NCBI GenBank assembly: GCA_024734555.1
Contig: JANPWX010000009.1
Coordinates: 3,611,279-3,675,278 of the forward strand
Direction of reading: 5' to 3'
DNA: 64,000 bases
Source of the DNA: Trochalopteron elliotii
Taxonomy: Eukaryota; Chordata; Aves; Passeriformes; Leiothrichidae
Of the stretch, positions 28,501 through 40,500 are shown piece after piece (within the stretch, counting starts at the first letter, position 1; every line of letters starts with the position of its first letter). The translations under genes and the position numbers were made by a program. Below the pieces are notes generated by a model. That model did no database searches and was not told the origin of the DNA. It worked only from the letters and a program-made list of their open reading frames with translations.

Positions 28501-31500
28501 GTGATTTGTTGGGCCATAAAAAGATGTGTAGGTATCCCTTTGCTTAATGGTAATTGTGTTTTCACTTGTAATTGTAAATGTTGTCTAATAAAAGCTGGGG
28601 CTTTTGTGTTAAGGATATTATGTGTGGGGGTGGTTGGAGTCTGTTAGAGATGTCTGGTGCTGTTAAAAAAATGTTTTTCTCTGAAGGAAAAAGGGAGACA
28701 TCTAGTGACTTAGGACTCTAGCAGTTTAAAAAGTTTTTCTCTTTCTTGGTCTTCTAATATTTTATTTTAGGTTGGTTCCCGCCATTTAAGGCTTAACAGA
28801 GGTCTGGAAGCCAATGCACCTGCCTTTGACAGGTAAGTTTCATTCCACTTTGGCATCAACACAGCAGCCTGGCATGTATCCAAGGTTCCACAACTTTGTC
28901 TTCCTAGAAAATCTTGATATGTGAAACATCTCTCAGATAATGTGGCAAATTCCCCAGGTGTGGCAGATTATTAAATTGGTTTACTTAATTTAGTCACTTT
29001 TTTGGTGCTTTTTTTCCTTCTTGTTTTCAGTGGTAATTGAATTAATTTGGTCTTCTGGCTCATTTCTGTAAAAGTTTAGAAATACTGAGTGCTATGCAAA
29101 AGAAAGGTTTGTGCAAATTTTCACAAGCCAACAGATGTGAGTTTACACTTATGGTACACAGAATATGTGTGCTTTACCACTCTAACAGAAGTAGTTAAAG
29201 AGTAAACACTGCTTTCATTCCATTCTAGATTTGGTCTTTTCTTTATTGTTTTACTCCTACACAGAAATAGCAGTGCCTTATTCTGTGACCAGTGTTGTAT
29301 GAGGCTGTTATGCTGATGTTTTCTATTTTATGCAAAGACTGTCTTGTAAACATTTTTAAACCATTAAGAGTCTGTTTGTCAGCTAGAAACAAAGTTTGGA
29401 AACTAGAAAAAGACATGCATCAGCTTGATTCCTTTGAATGTCTGACTAGGAAATGCTATCTCTAAGGGTATATTTCTGCTGATATCCATGGGAACAGTGC
29501 CTGAAAAGCACATGAAGAATTTGGTCTGTGGGAAATTTCCACCTTGTAAGTGCAGGTCAAGTGATTAATTTCTGTTTTGGTTTGGTTTTGACAGATCAGC
29601 TTGTATGTTGATTTTGAGTAAGGCCTCTTTATTATCCCAACTGTTAACACACAGGCCATTATTGACTGTTAATGGTTTTGCAACACTGGACACCCCAAAA
29701 AAGGATTAGAATCTAAAGGACTATGCACCACAGCAGTTTCTGCTCCAGAGGTTCTTGGCCTACATTGTCCAAGCTTTTAAGGCTCTTAAATCCTACTGAA
29801 TTCGAGTGCCTTTGAGACTCTTGGTCTCTTGGCCATCTGGTGCTGTGATAACTTGCCCTGCCAGTGTCCCTTAAGCTCCATCCTTAGAGGTTTGCATTCC
29901 ACAAAAGAGGTATTTCATGTAAGAAGAACAATAACTTATTCAGCATCTTCTTGTACTGCCCATGAAATTGAGAGAACCTCAGGAAGGAACAACTTTGTAA
30001 GACTTTTTAGCCCTGATCCTGATATAACTGGTGAATAGCTTTCTCCTAAGAAAGGTGAACATAAGGACAAACTTTCACTAGTCCTTCTTTCCCTTGTGTC
30101 TGTAAGTTAGATGAACTTAGGGATCTCTCTGCTTACCAAACTGCAAAAGACAGTCCTTTGAAAATGGGCAAGGAATAAGTGACTGCTTATATGGAAAGTA
30201 CACTGGAATTTAACAACCTGCTACGGATTTTCCGAGATGTAAATTTCGCCTGTTACATTTAACCGTGTGAGAAATGGATGGTAATCTTGTTAGATATTTT
30301 TTCATCCTCTGTCTCTCTCCCTGGGAAATCCACAGGGAGCTTTGCTTACAGTATTCCAACAGATGACTTGAACTTCAGTAGTTTTGTTGTAAGGAAGCAA
30401 CACTGGAAGAGAGTGCTGATGCTGGGATCAGAGGGGTGCAACTGTATGGGATGAGTTGGCATACAGAGAACAGGTTGCAGAATCAAGAATGCACCAGAAA
30501 ATATATTTAGTTGTGTTTCCTGAAGGCAATGCTGATGATTTCTTTCTTTTCTCTGCTTCCATGGTTTTCTGTGTAACTTATTTCTGGTTAAAGGATTTAA
30601 AGAGTAATGCCAGAAGATGTGTGCTTGCTGTTTTTCTCACACCTTGCCATTACACACTATTTTGCACCGTGTAATAACTTCTCATGTTTGTGAGTGTTTA
30701 TTTTTCTTGTCTATTTCTACCCAGATTCCTCTTATGTACTACTATGGCGTTGTCTGTACATGATGGAAATCAATTTTAAGATCTAATTCTTTCTTGATGA
30801 GCCAGCACAGCTTCTGCAGACCATGCATGCCAACTTGAAAAAGATGTATTGAGGGGAGAATGGGTGTTTTGGCATCTGGCTAAAAGCTCTTTACTTGAGA
30901 ATCCCTGAATGTCAGCCTTTGAGATTTTCATGGCATAGACAAAAAAATCCAGCCCACTTTATACTTTCCTATTTTGTGCTTTTCCTGCAGAATCTGGGCC
31001 AGACAACTTGGCTAAAAGGACCTTTGTTGTGATCCAGCACAGCAGTTCTTATGATTACTCATCTTCCTGCTTGATTTGAGTTCAGAGTGAATGTCTCCAT
31101 GTTGCAGTAGCTCAGAGATATTTGAACCCTGTCACCTGTGATGTGTGTTTGGACCTCTCTGGCCTTGGCACTGGAGTCATAGGCCCCATTGCTGCTGCTG
31201 ACACTTAGTAGTCTCAGCTCTGCAAGATGCCTGGCAATTCCTGTTGAAGTGTAATACGTTTCCTCTCTTGTCTTTCCTGTGTAGTTCCCAGGCTAGCAGC
31301 CAAGAGGTAGGAGTGTAAAGGACAATGTTCAAGCTAAAGTGACATAAAAGATTTGGGGCTTATTTCCTAAGACTCTCTTTAAGTTCAATACAGAATACTG
31401 TATCTATCAGTTGTGTACTTTCACCATTTTTACTTTAATAATTGATTGCAAGGAAACTGAGAAAGATGTCTGCAGATGATGTGGCTAAGACTTTCTGCTG

Positions 31501-34500
31501 GATGAAACAACCAGTGATCTCTGCTTTGTGTTTTGAAAATGGCAATAGGCAACATAACTTAGTTTTGTTTAGTACATATTATGGTTACTTTTGCTGTAGG
31601 CATATGATGCTTCTGAAAGAGCAGTATGGAAAACAAGTGATCATTAACCTATTGGGAAGCAGAGGAGGAGAGGAGGTGCTCAACAGAGCTTTTAAGGTAA
31701 AAGCAATAATTTTCATTTTAACCACTGATTTCCCTTGAGCCTCCATGTTCTTCTGTTTTCCTTCTGGCCCAGGAAGTGATGAATAGTATTTCTAAAGAAA
31801 TTGTGTTAACTCTTTACCACATGTTACATACTGAGAGTAGTGCTTCTCAGTTTCATGGCTTAGTTTCCAGCACTTCTTTTCTGCTTACTTCTTCATACAT
31901 TTGTGTACATTCCCTTTAACCAAACTTAAAAAGAAATTGCCTGAATACTCCTAAGGATAGTTCACATTTGCAAAAGTGAATCATAGACAGTTTTGACATT
32001 ATATGTAGCCACCTATGCAGTCAGGGATCCCCTGGGATTGCCAGAGTTGCTTGGGGGCCAGGCCCTGAGCCTTGGTCACTGAGCATGGTGACTTAGCATC
32101 ACTCAGATGTCATGGTCTGATAGTAATGGGAAATAGCAATCTTCCACTGATTGTGTTGGGAATTGGTTGCCTGAGCACCAGATGACAGTTTGGTATATGA
32201 AGAGAGATTTTACTGGCCCGTAAGTGTCCCCAGGCACAACTAATACCTGAAATCAAGGATGTCAGGCATTGTAGAACTAAAGCTGTGCTGCTTTCTAGTG
32301 TGTCATTCTTTTTAAAACTAGTGTGAACTTAAAGCCACAGATTAGCACTGAGTGGGATTTGCAGCAGTGCTATAACTGCCTGAATCTGGCTGGGGGTTGA
32401 TGGAAGTCTGCCTCCTTCAGTGCCTGTTGCTTTAGCAAACTGGCATAGATACTTCAGAGATTATGTTCCTAAAACTAATGATAAGATGATTTAAGTACAC
32501 ACCTGTAGTAAGTGCCATGTATATATCATTGGTAAATAATGATACCAGCAGTTCTGAGCCAAAATGTTTACTATGTGAAACTAAGCAAAATAAAAACTGT
32601 GGTTCAATAATAATGCCTAATTTCTATCCCTCTCCGTTGCAATAGTGAACTATTACAGGGAGTGTCAAGCTTTTTGTCAGTTTTTCTGTGTGACCATTTG
32701 CTCCTCTTGCAAAGGAGCTGGGAAGGACTGTCTACTTCCCCAGCAGAAAATGATGAAGTGAAGGTCTCCCCTTGTACAGGATGTGGCCAAAGAAAGTGTT
32801 TAATGACTAAAACTTGCAAGGTAGTGAGGAAGGCACAGGAGTGAAGTCTGGTCCTGGTTTCTGTTTTCAGCTTCTTACTGAATTTCTGCATGACACGGCT
32901 AAGCCTCTGTAAACTTTTGGTTTCCCTCTCTTTAAAATAGCTCTTCTAGTTTGTTTTGTAAACCCCACTGAGACTTAAACGTAAAAGATAAGCAGTTCTG
33001 AAATGCTGAAATAACTTACATGGATAAAAATATGACATTTGTTGATAATTTGATACTGATATTTTCTCAAACTCACATCCTTGAAGATCATGTTTGAGCC
33101 AATATCAAGCAATGAAACATTAAGTCAGAAGCTGGGTAGCTCTAGAATAAAGACCTTGCATTTATTAATTAAATTTAAATAATTTTTGTTTCGTTTAAAT
33201 TGTTACTTTTTTTGCCTATTTTAAAAATAAATAAACTCTGAAAATACCCTGTGTGCACAAAGAATTTAGGCTGACATCACTGAAAACCAAGGTTTTGTAT
33301 TCATTCAGAATGACTCCTTGGTGATTTCTTTACCTTTGTGTTTTAAGAAATGGATGTTAGGAAAGAATATAGAGTTAATTTTACTTTGATGTTTTTAAAG
33401 GGCTTGAAATAAAAACAAAGCAATTCATGCGAGTGTGATTAGGGTTGCAAGTTTGTCTCCTGTCAGTAGTTTCTCCATCTTTTTTTTGCTTTTATTTCTT
33501 TCTCTTCTCTCCATTCTTGCTTCAACCTTAGTAATTCTTATCAGCGTTGGTTCAAATTATTATTGTAATTACTGCTGCTGGGCTGTCTTAATCAGAATGT
33601 CATGGTTACCATTCATTTACTGTTCATTATGCATTACCTGAATCAGACCAGACCAAAAATCAATACTGTTCCCAGGAAATGCTGTTCCTTCCATAAGCAT
33701 TCCCTATAACAGATGTAATTATGTTTACAGTAAAAGCAGGGCCATAGTGTAGAGTTGCAAATACTCTGACAATAATTTACACTGCGGCAGTGGGTAAATG
33801 TCATCCTCAAGTGCATTACTAGTGCCAGCATCTGTCAGGGCAGATTGGGGTGTCAACAGTAACAGTCTAATGAAATACATTTTACAGGTCTCTTTCCAAG
33901 CATTGCCTTTAATTTTTTTTCTGCAGGAAAGGCTTAATGGCTTACTCAATACAATTATGCTGGTGTAACTGCTACATGTACACTTTTAATGTAATATCAG
34001 ATTTGTTTTGTCCAGTGTGTGTCACAATGTAAGTGGAGAAAAGCATCCAACTCTTGGGGTGAGAATGTGCAGCAGGGAATAGACAAAGGCTGGCGTAGTT
34101 TGAGTTAATGTAATAGTTCTCTCTGCCTTTCTTGTGGAGAACAGGATGTATTACTGTTGTATCTATTGCAGACACCTTAATGAAATTTGTGGTGATTACG
34201 GAAATGCGTGTGAGGTCATTGAAATAGGAGATGAAATACTGAGGCTATTTGTGCCTCTTCTTTCACTTCTGCAGTTTACCACAAACACTTTATAGTACGT
34301 TTCCTGGGATGTAATTGCTTGCTTACTTCCTCCCCCTGAGCCTGCCCTAGAGCATTGCTAGTGCTGTCCACCCTCATGCACAGAGGTAGCAGCAGCTCTT
34401 TGCTGCAGGGCTGCCACCATCCAAGGCACAATTCTGATGTACACTTTGCGTTACAATTTGAGATCCTCTGCAGGAAAATTGAGTTCTAACAGTCAGCTTT

Positions 34501-37500
34501 ACTTCTGTGAAGAAAACAAATGGGGAACTTCAATTGCTTTTTTCATGTCTGGCCTTTCAAAATTCCCTATGAACTATGTGATTAACAGTCATGGCTTATT
34601 AATGATAAAAGTGTGCTGGCATCAATCCTTACATGTGGCTTGAGCAGGATTTGTTTTCCTTCATTCTCTTATCTGAACAGAAACTGCTATGGGCCTCTTC
34701 CCATGCAGAAGACAGTCCCATGATAAACTTTGACTACCACCAATTTGCAAAAGGTGGGAAAACTGAGAAACTGGAAAATTTGCTGAGGCCTCAGCTGAAG
34801 TTGCACTGGGAAGACTTTGGAATCTTCATAAAACGCGAGCATGTAAGTCCACGGTGAGTGTCTCTGCCCCTCTCTCCCAGTGTAGCCCAAGTGGGCACTG
34901 CTTGTCCTGGCCTTCCCAAGTTTCTTGCTGTGTTTGGACCGTGGCTGTGAATTGACTGTCTTGAAATAAAATTTTGAGAGAAAGTGTAGTCTTGGTGCTA
35001 AATTAATGATTTGTCTTAATTGCATCTCCATGGTTTCAAATCTGCAAATGTACTAGTGCATGGATTTGCTAATATAGTGTTGCAGATGTAGTCAAGTAAT
35101 TAGATGTGTTAATGGAATATATTGTGCACAGTGTGCTTGCACCGTCAAAATGTGGGTGGGTATATTCAGGCTGAACATTTGATGATCTTGTTCAATCAAC
35201 TCGTGATTAGATGTTATTTTAAAACGTACCATTTTCTCCTCCCTCCTCTTGTGTTTGACTACCGAAGTCTGCAGACAGGTACTTTTCGAATGAATTGCTT
35301 GGACTGCCTGGATCGTTCTAATAGTGTACAGTCCTTCATTGCACAGGAGGTGAGTTTGTCACTTTTCTGGGATACCTGTAGCGCATACATTGGCTGTTCC
35401 ATGGGAAAGACAGGAAAGAGGCTGTAAGTCTCAGTTACATGGGTCTGTCTTGCCAGCTCTATGATACAGAATGGTGCTGGCTGGAATGCTGAGGATAAAA
35501 AGCAAAAACACATTTAAAAACAATGTTGGTTTCTTTTTTGTGTTTTTTTTTTCTCCTTCTGCACCTAATCCAGATACTGTTTGCTCAATTAGAGAGCCTT
35601 GATTTGAACTCTAAACCTATAACTGAGCGCTTTGTGGAATCTTACAAGGAGATGTGGACTCTCAATGGTCAAAACCTGAGCAGAGTATTTAGTGGCAATC
35701 GTGCCGTTGAGGGGAAGAACAAGGTAAAGAAAAATGGCATAACTCTTTATTTACAAGTAAAGAAAGATGTCCTGTTTATGCTTCAGTGTCACTTGCATTC
35801 ATAATTCCTGTCTGCTGTAGGTTGGGAAGCTCAAGGATGGTGCCCGCTCCGTGTCTCGTACCATCCAGTCAAATTTCTTTGATACAGTAAAGCAGGAAGC
35901 CATCGAGTTGCTGCTCATGGGTGACTTCTACCGTGAGGAATATGCAGACAAAGGGAAGATGCTCATGGACCAGACTGCACTGCTGGGTAAAGCCAGTCTA
36001 AACCCTTCCCTTTGCTTTTGCATCTGCTTTAAGCTGTCAGAATTGTGCCCTTTTGACAAAAAAAATCAGTTCATAAGCTGCTTTTGCACAGATCTGTTGT
36101 TTAAAGCACCACTTTCAAGTGACCATAGAACAACTCTTGTGCTTATTTCTCGTATTTTATTTTGAACTTTTGATTATGTTTTTCTGCTCTTTGATAGTGA
36201 TATTCTCTGACAGTTTAGAGTTGGACCAAAGGGAAGGATTTTAGGGCTATATTCCCAATCTGTCCTATCTGAGTTTGTCTTGAGGAAGTCTCTTGAGCTC
36301 AGCCTTCTTATCTCCTCAGTCATGTCCTTGATGTTTGCGGATGCTTTTAGCCCTTTGGATCTTTAAAGGCACATCTCTGTTATTTTAGTTCATCTCCTGC
36401 TTTATTCCAGGCCCCTAATAGTCCACAGCATAGACACATTTGTTTGCACCCATCTAGAATAAACACAGCTCTCTCTGAGAAGATATTTACATGCGAAATA
36501 TCGGATAATTTCACCCACAACAAGTATTGGTGGTCAGTTTACTGCAGAGAGCCATTCAGCACTGCTTCAGTCCTGGGCTTGTTCTCTGATGTTGACCACA
36601 AGGAAAATATAGATTACTTCTCTATGCCTGACTGCCAACGCAAGTAGGGTAGTTAAAGATTAACTCTGCTTCATTTGCTTAGACAGCAAAAGCACACTGG
36701 TTATTTTCTATACTCAGCAAAATAAGTGAATATAGCAGGGTTTTTTTGAGGAGTTCTTACCAGGCTAGAGAGCTGTGCAAGTGATAGATTTGTACTGATG
36801 TGATACTGTGCTGCTCTCCATCTTTCCTTCCACATTCTAAACTTCTAAGGGCTTCAGTTTAAGTTGTAACTTCTGACATGCTTGGTTGCTTGTCCTGGTC
36901 CCAGGAGTAGAGTTCATTGGCTTCCTAGTGTGTGGTATAATGTTGTGATTTGGATTTAATATGAAACTAATGAATGAACGAGTGCTTGTATGTTGTACTT
37001 GGTTGCCAGTTGGGTTTAAACCACAGCAGGTTGGTAACACACTGAGGGTTTTAGTTGTTGCTATATAGTGTTTATACTAAGTCAAGGACTTTCCAGCTTC
37101 TCATGCTCTCCCATTCAGAAGGCTGGAGGGCTACAAGAAGCTGGGAGGGGATGCAGCCAGGACAGTTGACTCCAAATGGCCAAAGGAATATTCCATACTA
37201 AATGATGCCATGCTTGGTATATAAATTGGAAGGGGAGAAATCTGACTGAGGGCTGCTGCTTTGGAACTGGCTGGGCACTCTGCCACACTTGTATATTCTA
37301 ATTCTATTATCTTTTTTTTTTTTCCCTTTTCTGTCCCATTAAACTGTCTTTATCTCAATCCATGAGTTGTCTCACTTTTACTCTTGTGATTCACTCCTGC
37401 ATTTCGCTGTGAGGGGAGGGAGGGAGTGAGTGAGTGGCTGGGATAAGCACTACTAAGCACTAGTTGCCCACTGGGTAAAAACCATGACACTGCTGTAGAC

Positions 37501-40500
37501 TAAACTGAAAAGATTACAGGAGATAAAAAAAAATTTTGCTTATTAGTTGAAGAAGTACAGAAAAATGTAGGTTGAAAGTGAGTGACCAGGCATTCCCAAG
37601 CGTTCAAAGGGTGCTTGGTTTCTGGAAGAGAAATTGCTGACATCAACCCCAGTTATCTTGTAGCTATTGCCATTGCCATAGGAGTTATTCCCTGCCTTTT
37701 GTATTGTTGCTGCTGGGGTAATGTTATTGTTTCAGAGTGACTGTGCTGCTGCAGAGTGGATGATTTCTGTCCTTTTACAGCACATTCTTCTTTTACACAC
37801 CATCCTTCTCTCTCCCCTCTTCTGTCAGTAACTCCCAGTATTTTGAAGGCCATGTCAGAGCGTCAGTTTGAATTCACAAGCTCCAAGCGTGTTCGTATTG
37901 CCACGGGGACCTGGAATGTCAATGGGGGAAAGCAGTTTCGAAGCAACATCCTTGGTACCAGTGAGCTGACAGACTGGCTGCTGGATTCTCCCAAGCTCTC
38001 AGGAGTTTCAGAATTTCAAGGTAAGACTTCACAGTCAAAATGTGTAAGCAGTATTGCTGGCATCTCTAGAGACAGTGAGTCAGGACACAAGACTTGACCA
38101 ACCTTTCAAAGGCAGTACATTTTGGAGCACGTTTTCTGTCAGTTCTTAGGGGTGTGTTCAGCCCCTCCATGCTTTTGCTGCTGCCCTGCAGAAATAGAAT
38201 GGTGTGTGAAGAGCTTCTTGACAGTCCGAGTTCTTTGAACACTTTGAAACAGTCCATGTGACTGTTTCAAACCTTCAGCAGATCAGAATTCAGAGCTCTC
38301 TTTCATGCCATAGTGGGATGTATCTGCCTATTCTGCACCCTGTATGTAATTTTATTCTTCCATATCTCTGTTCTTTGTTCTTTGTCATGAGTTGGAGCTA
38401 TGTGCTTAGGTACCATCAGAGCATGTCCTTGATCTCTCATCTGGAGCTAAACATATCTATACAATCTGGACTATAAGCTTGTCTGGAAATGTGACTGTCA
38501 AAGCCTTCAGACAAAAATATTTACTTTGTTGAAGGTGATATTTCCTTTCTTTAGCAGTATAGAAAACTCTTATGCTTTGTGGCTTGATGAAATTGGCTGC
38601 TGAATTTCTTATTTATGGAACAAGGTCAGGTATTGTAATTGATTTGCAGATTTTTTTTTATTAAGGTAAATGAAAAGGGAACATTCTGTCATTTAAAAAT
38701 TGAGTGATTGCAAAATTACAGCAAAACACATGATTTTGTTGTTACAGTGGAACATATCATTTCCTGCAGGCATCATAGGCATAGTCTTGTACCTAACCTT
38801 GTAGCTCAGGAATACATTCCTTAAATCCTTGGCTCCCTTATACAAGTTGTCTCATTTGAACCCTTAGTTCCTGAGTGGTGTGTGGTTAGGTGCAGACCAC
38901 TGTGTTCTGAGCAGCCTAGGTAAGAGATTAGTCCAGTTAGTCTGTTTCAGAAACGCTTCAGCTGTGTTGGAACATGACTGTGCCCATAATACTAAAATTT
39001 GTTGAGAACCTGTCATGTCTTAGCCTTGCCAGGCTCTCTCACAGTCCCCTGAGAGAACCAGAGGAGCAAGGCTACATGGAAGAGGCAGCTGTGACATGGT
39101 AGGTCTGAGCAGCTTCTGGAAGAGAGCTGAATTATGTGAATGGGCAGGCCTAGGGTGTGACCATGCAAATGTCTGTGTCCATGTTAATGTCAGTGCAGTG
39201 CCTACGCAAATGGGCAAGTGTTCAAAGACAGATGCCCAAAATTATTAATGGGAAATACATGTGACAGTGCCTGTCTGGTTAAGCCAGTAAAGGAAGCTAG
39301 CTGTCATGCTAGTTTTGCCCTTGTGTCTGCACAGAGTTGCTGCATATTTTACGTTTTATTTGTGATTTCTGAGTCAGATCTTATTTAGGTCTTATTTAGA
39401 TCTTATGTTTGTCTATATTTAGATCTTCATGTTGAATTAAGTTACTTGTCACTGTGGTCATATGATACTTAAAAAAACCAAAAAAACTCTTTAGGCAATG
39501 GACAGACCTAATGAGTCAACAGATTTGCTTCACACTATTTTATGAGAGCATCTGATCTTTGGTATTTCCTTAGAAGTAATATCCACAGAGCCAGGGAAGG
39601 GGGGATGGGAGTAACTGTGCTCTAGGGTGATCTAACCTTAAATAGAGGTGATCTAAGAAGGACTTGGAAGAAAGAAGACACGAAGAAACTTCAAAAGCAT
39701 CCTTAAACTAGATGAATTTACTAATGGCGTTGGGATGAAGGTGACATACTGGTGTGTATGTGACACATACACAATTAAGGACAACTAAGTTCAGTTACAC
39801 AGGAATGTGTCAGAAAGGAAGAGTACGTTGGGTAAAATGACAAGTGGGGAAGAGATGGTGAGTAGTGAGATGTTGTGGCTTTAGTGGTGAGTGGGGTGGG
39901 GGAGAGAGATCCTAACACTGCTACAGTATAATGTTCTGTTCTGAACTGCTTCCTGCGAGAGAGATGGAGACCAACTGGTGGGAGAAGAGCAGGAAAAAAT
40001 TCAGAGGAACTGCAGGGGATGTTTTATGAGATTAGATTAAAGGAGCTATGAATATGTATAGCTTGGCAGGGGATACACAAGACAGAACTACAGGAAGGAT
40101 CTCTGACAGAAATTAGAATACAAGTCATTAGAAGAAACAACAAAATAGTAATTCTGTTATGACTTTTCCTTCCTGCCAACAGATGATGATAGCTGCCCTC
40201 CTGACATATTTGCAGTGGGATTTGAAGAGATGGTTGAGTTAAGTGCAGGGAATATTGTGAATGCCAGGTATGTAAAAAAACCCACCAAACAAACAAAACA
40301 CCACCAACAAAACCTCCTAAACAACCAACCTAAAAAACCAACCAACCAAAAAAACCCTGCAACTGTAAACAAACCAAACCAACAAAACAAAACCCCAACA
40401 CAAAGAACATATCTTCCCCAAAGGAACTGGCCATGTTCATTTTTATGGTCACTTGTATTGAATACGCCCTTTCAAATCTGTTGCTTGCAACCATAGCTGG

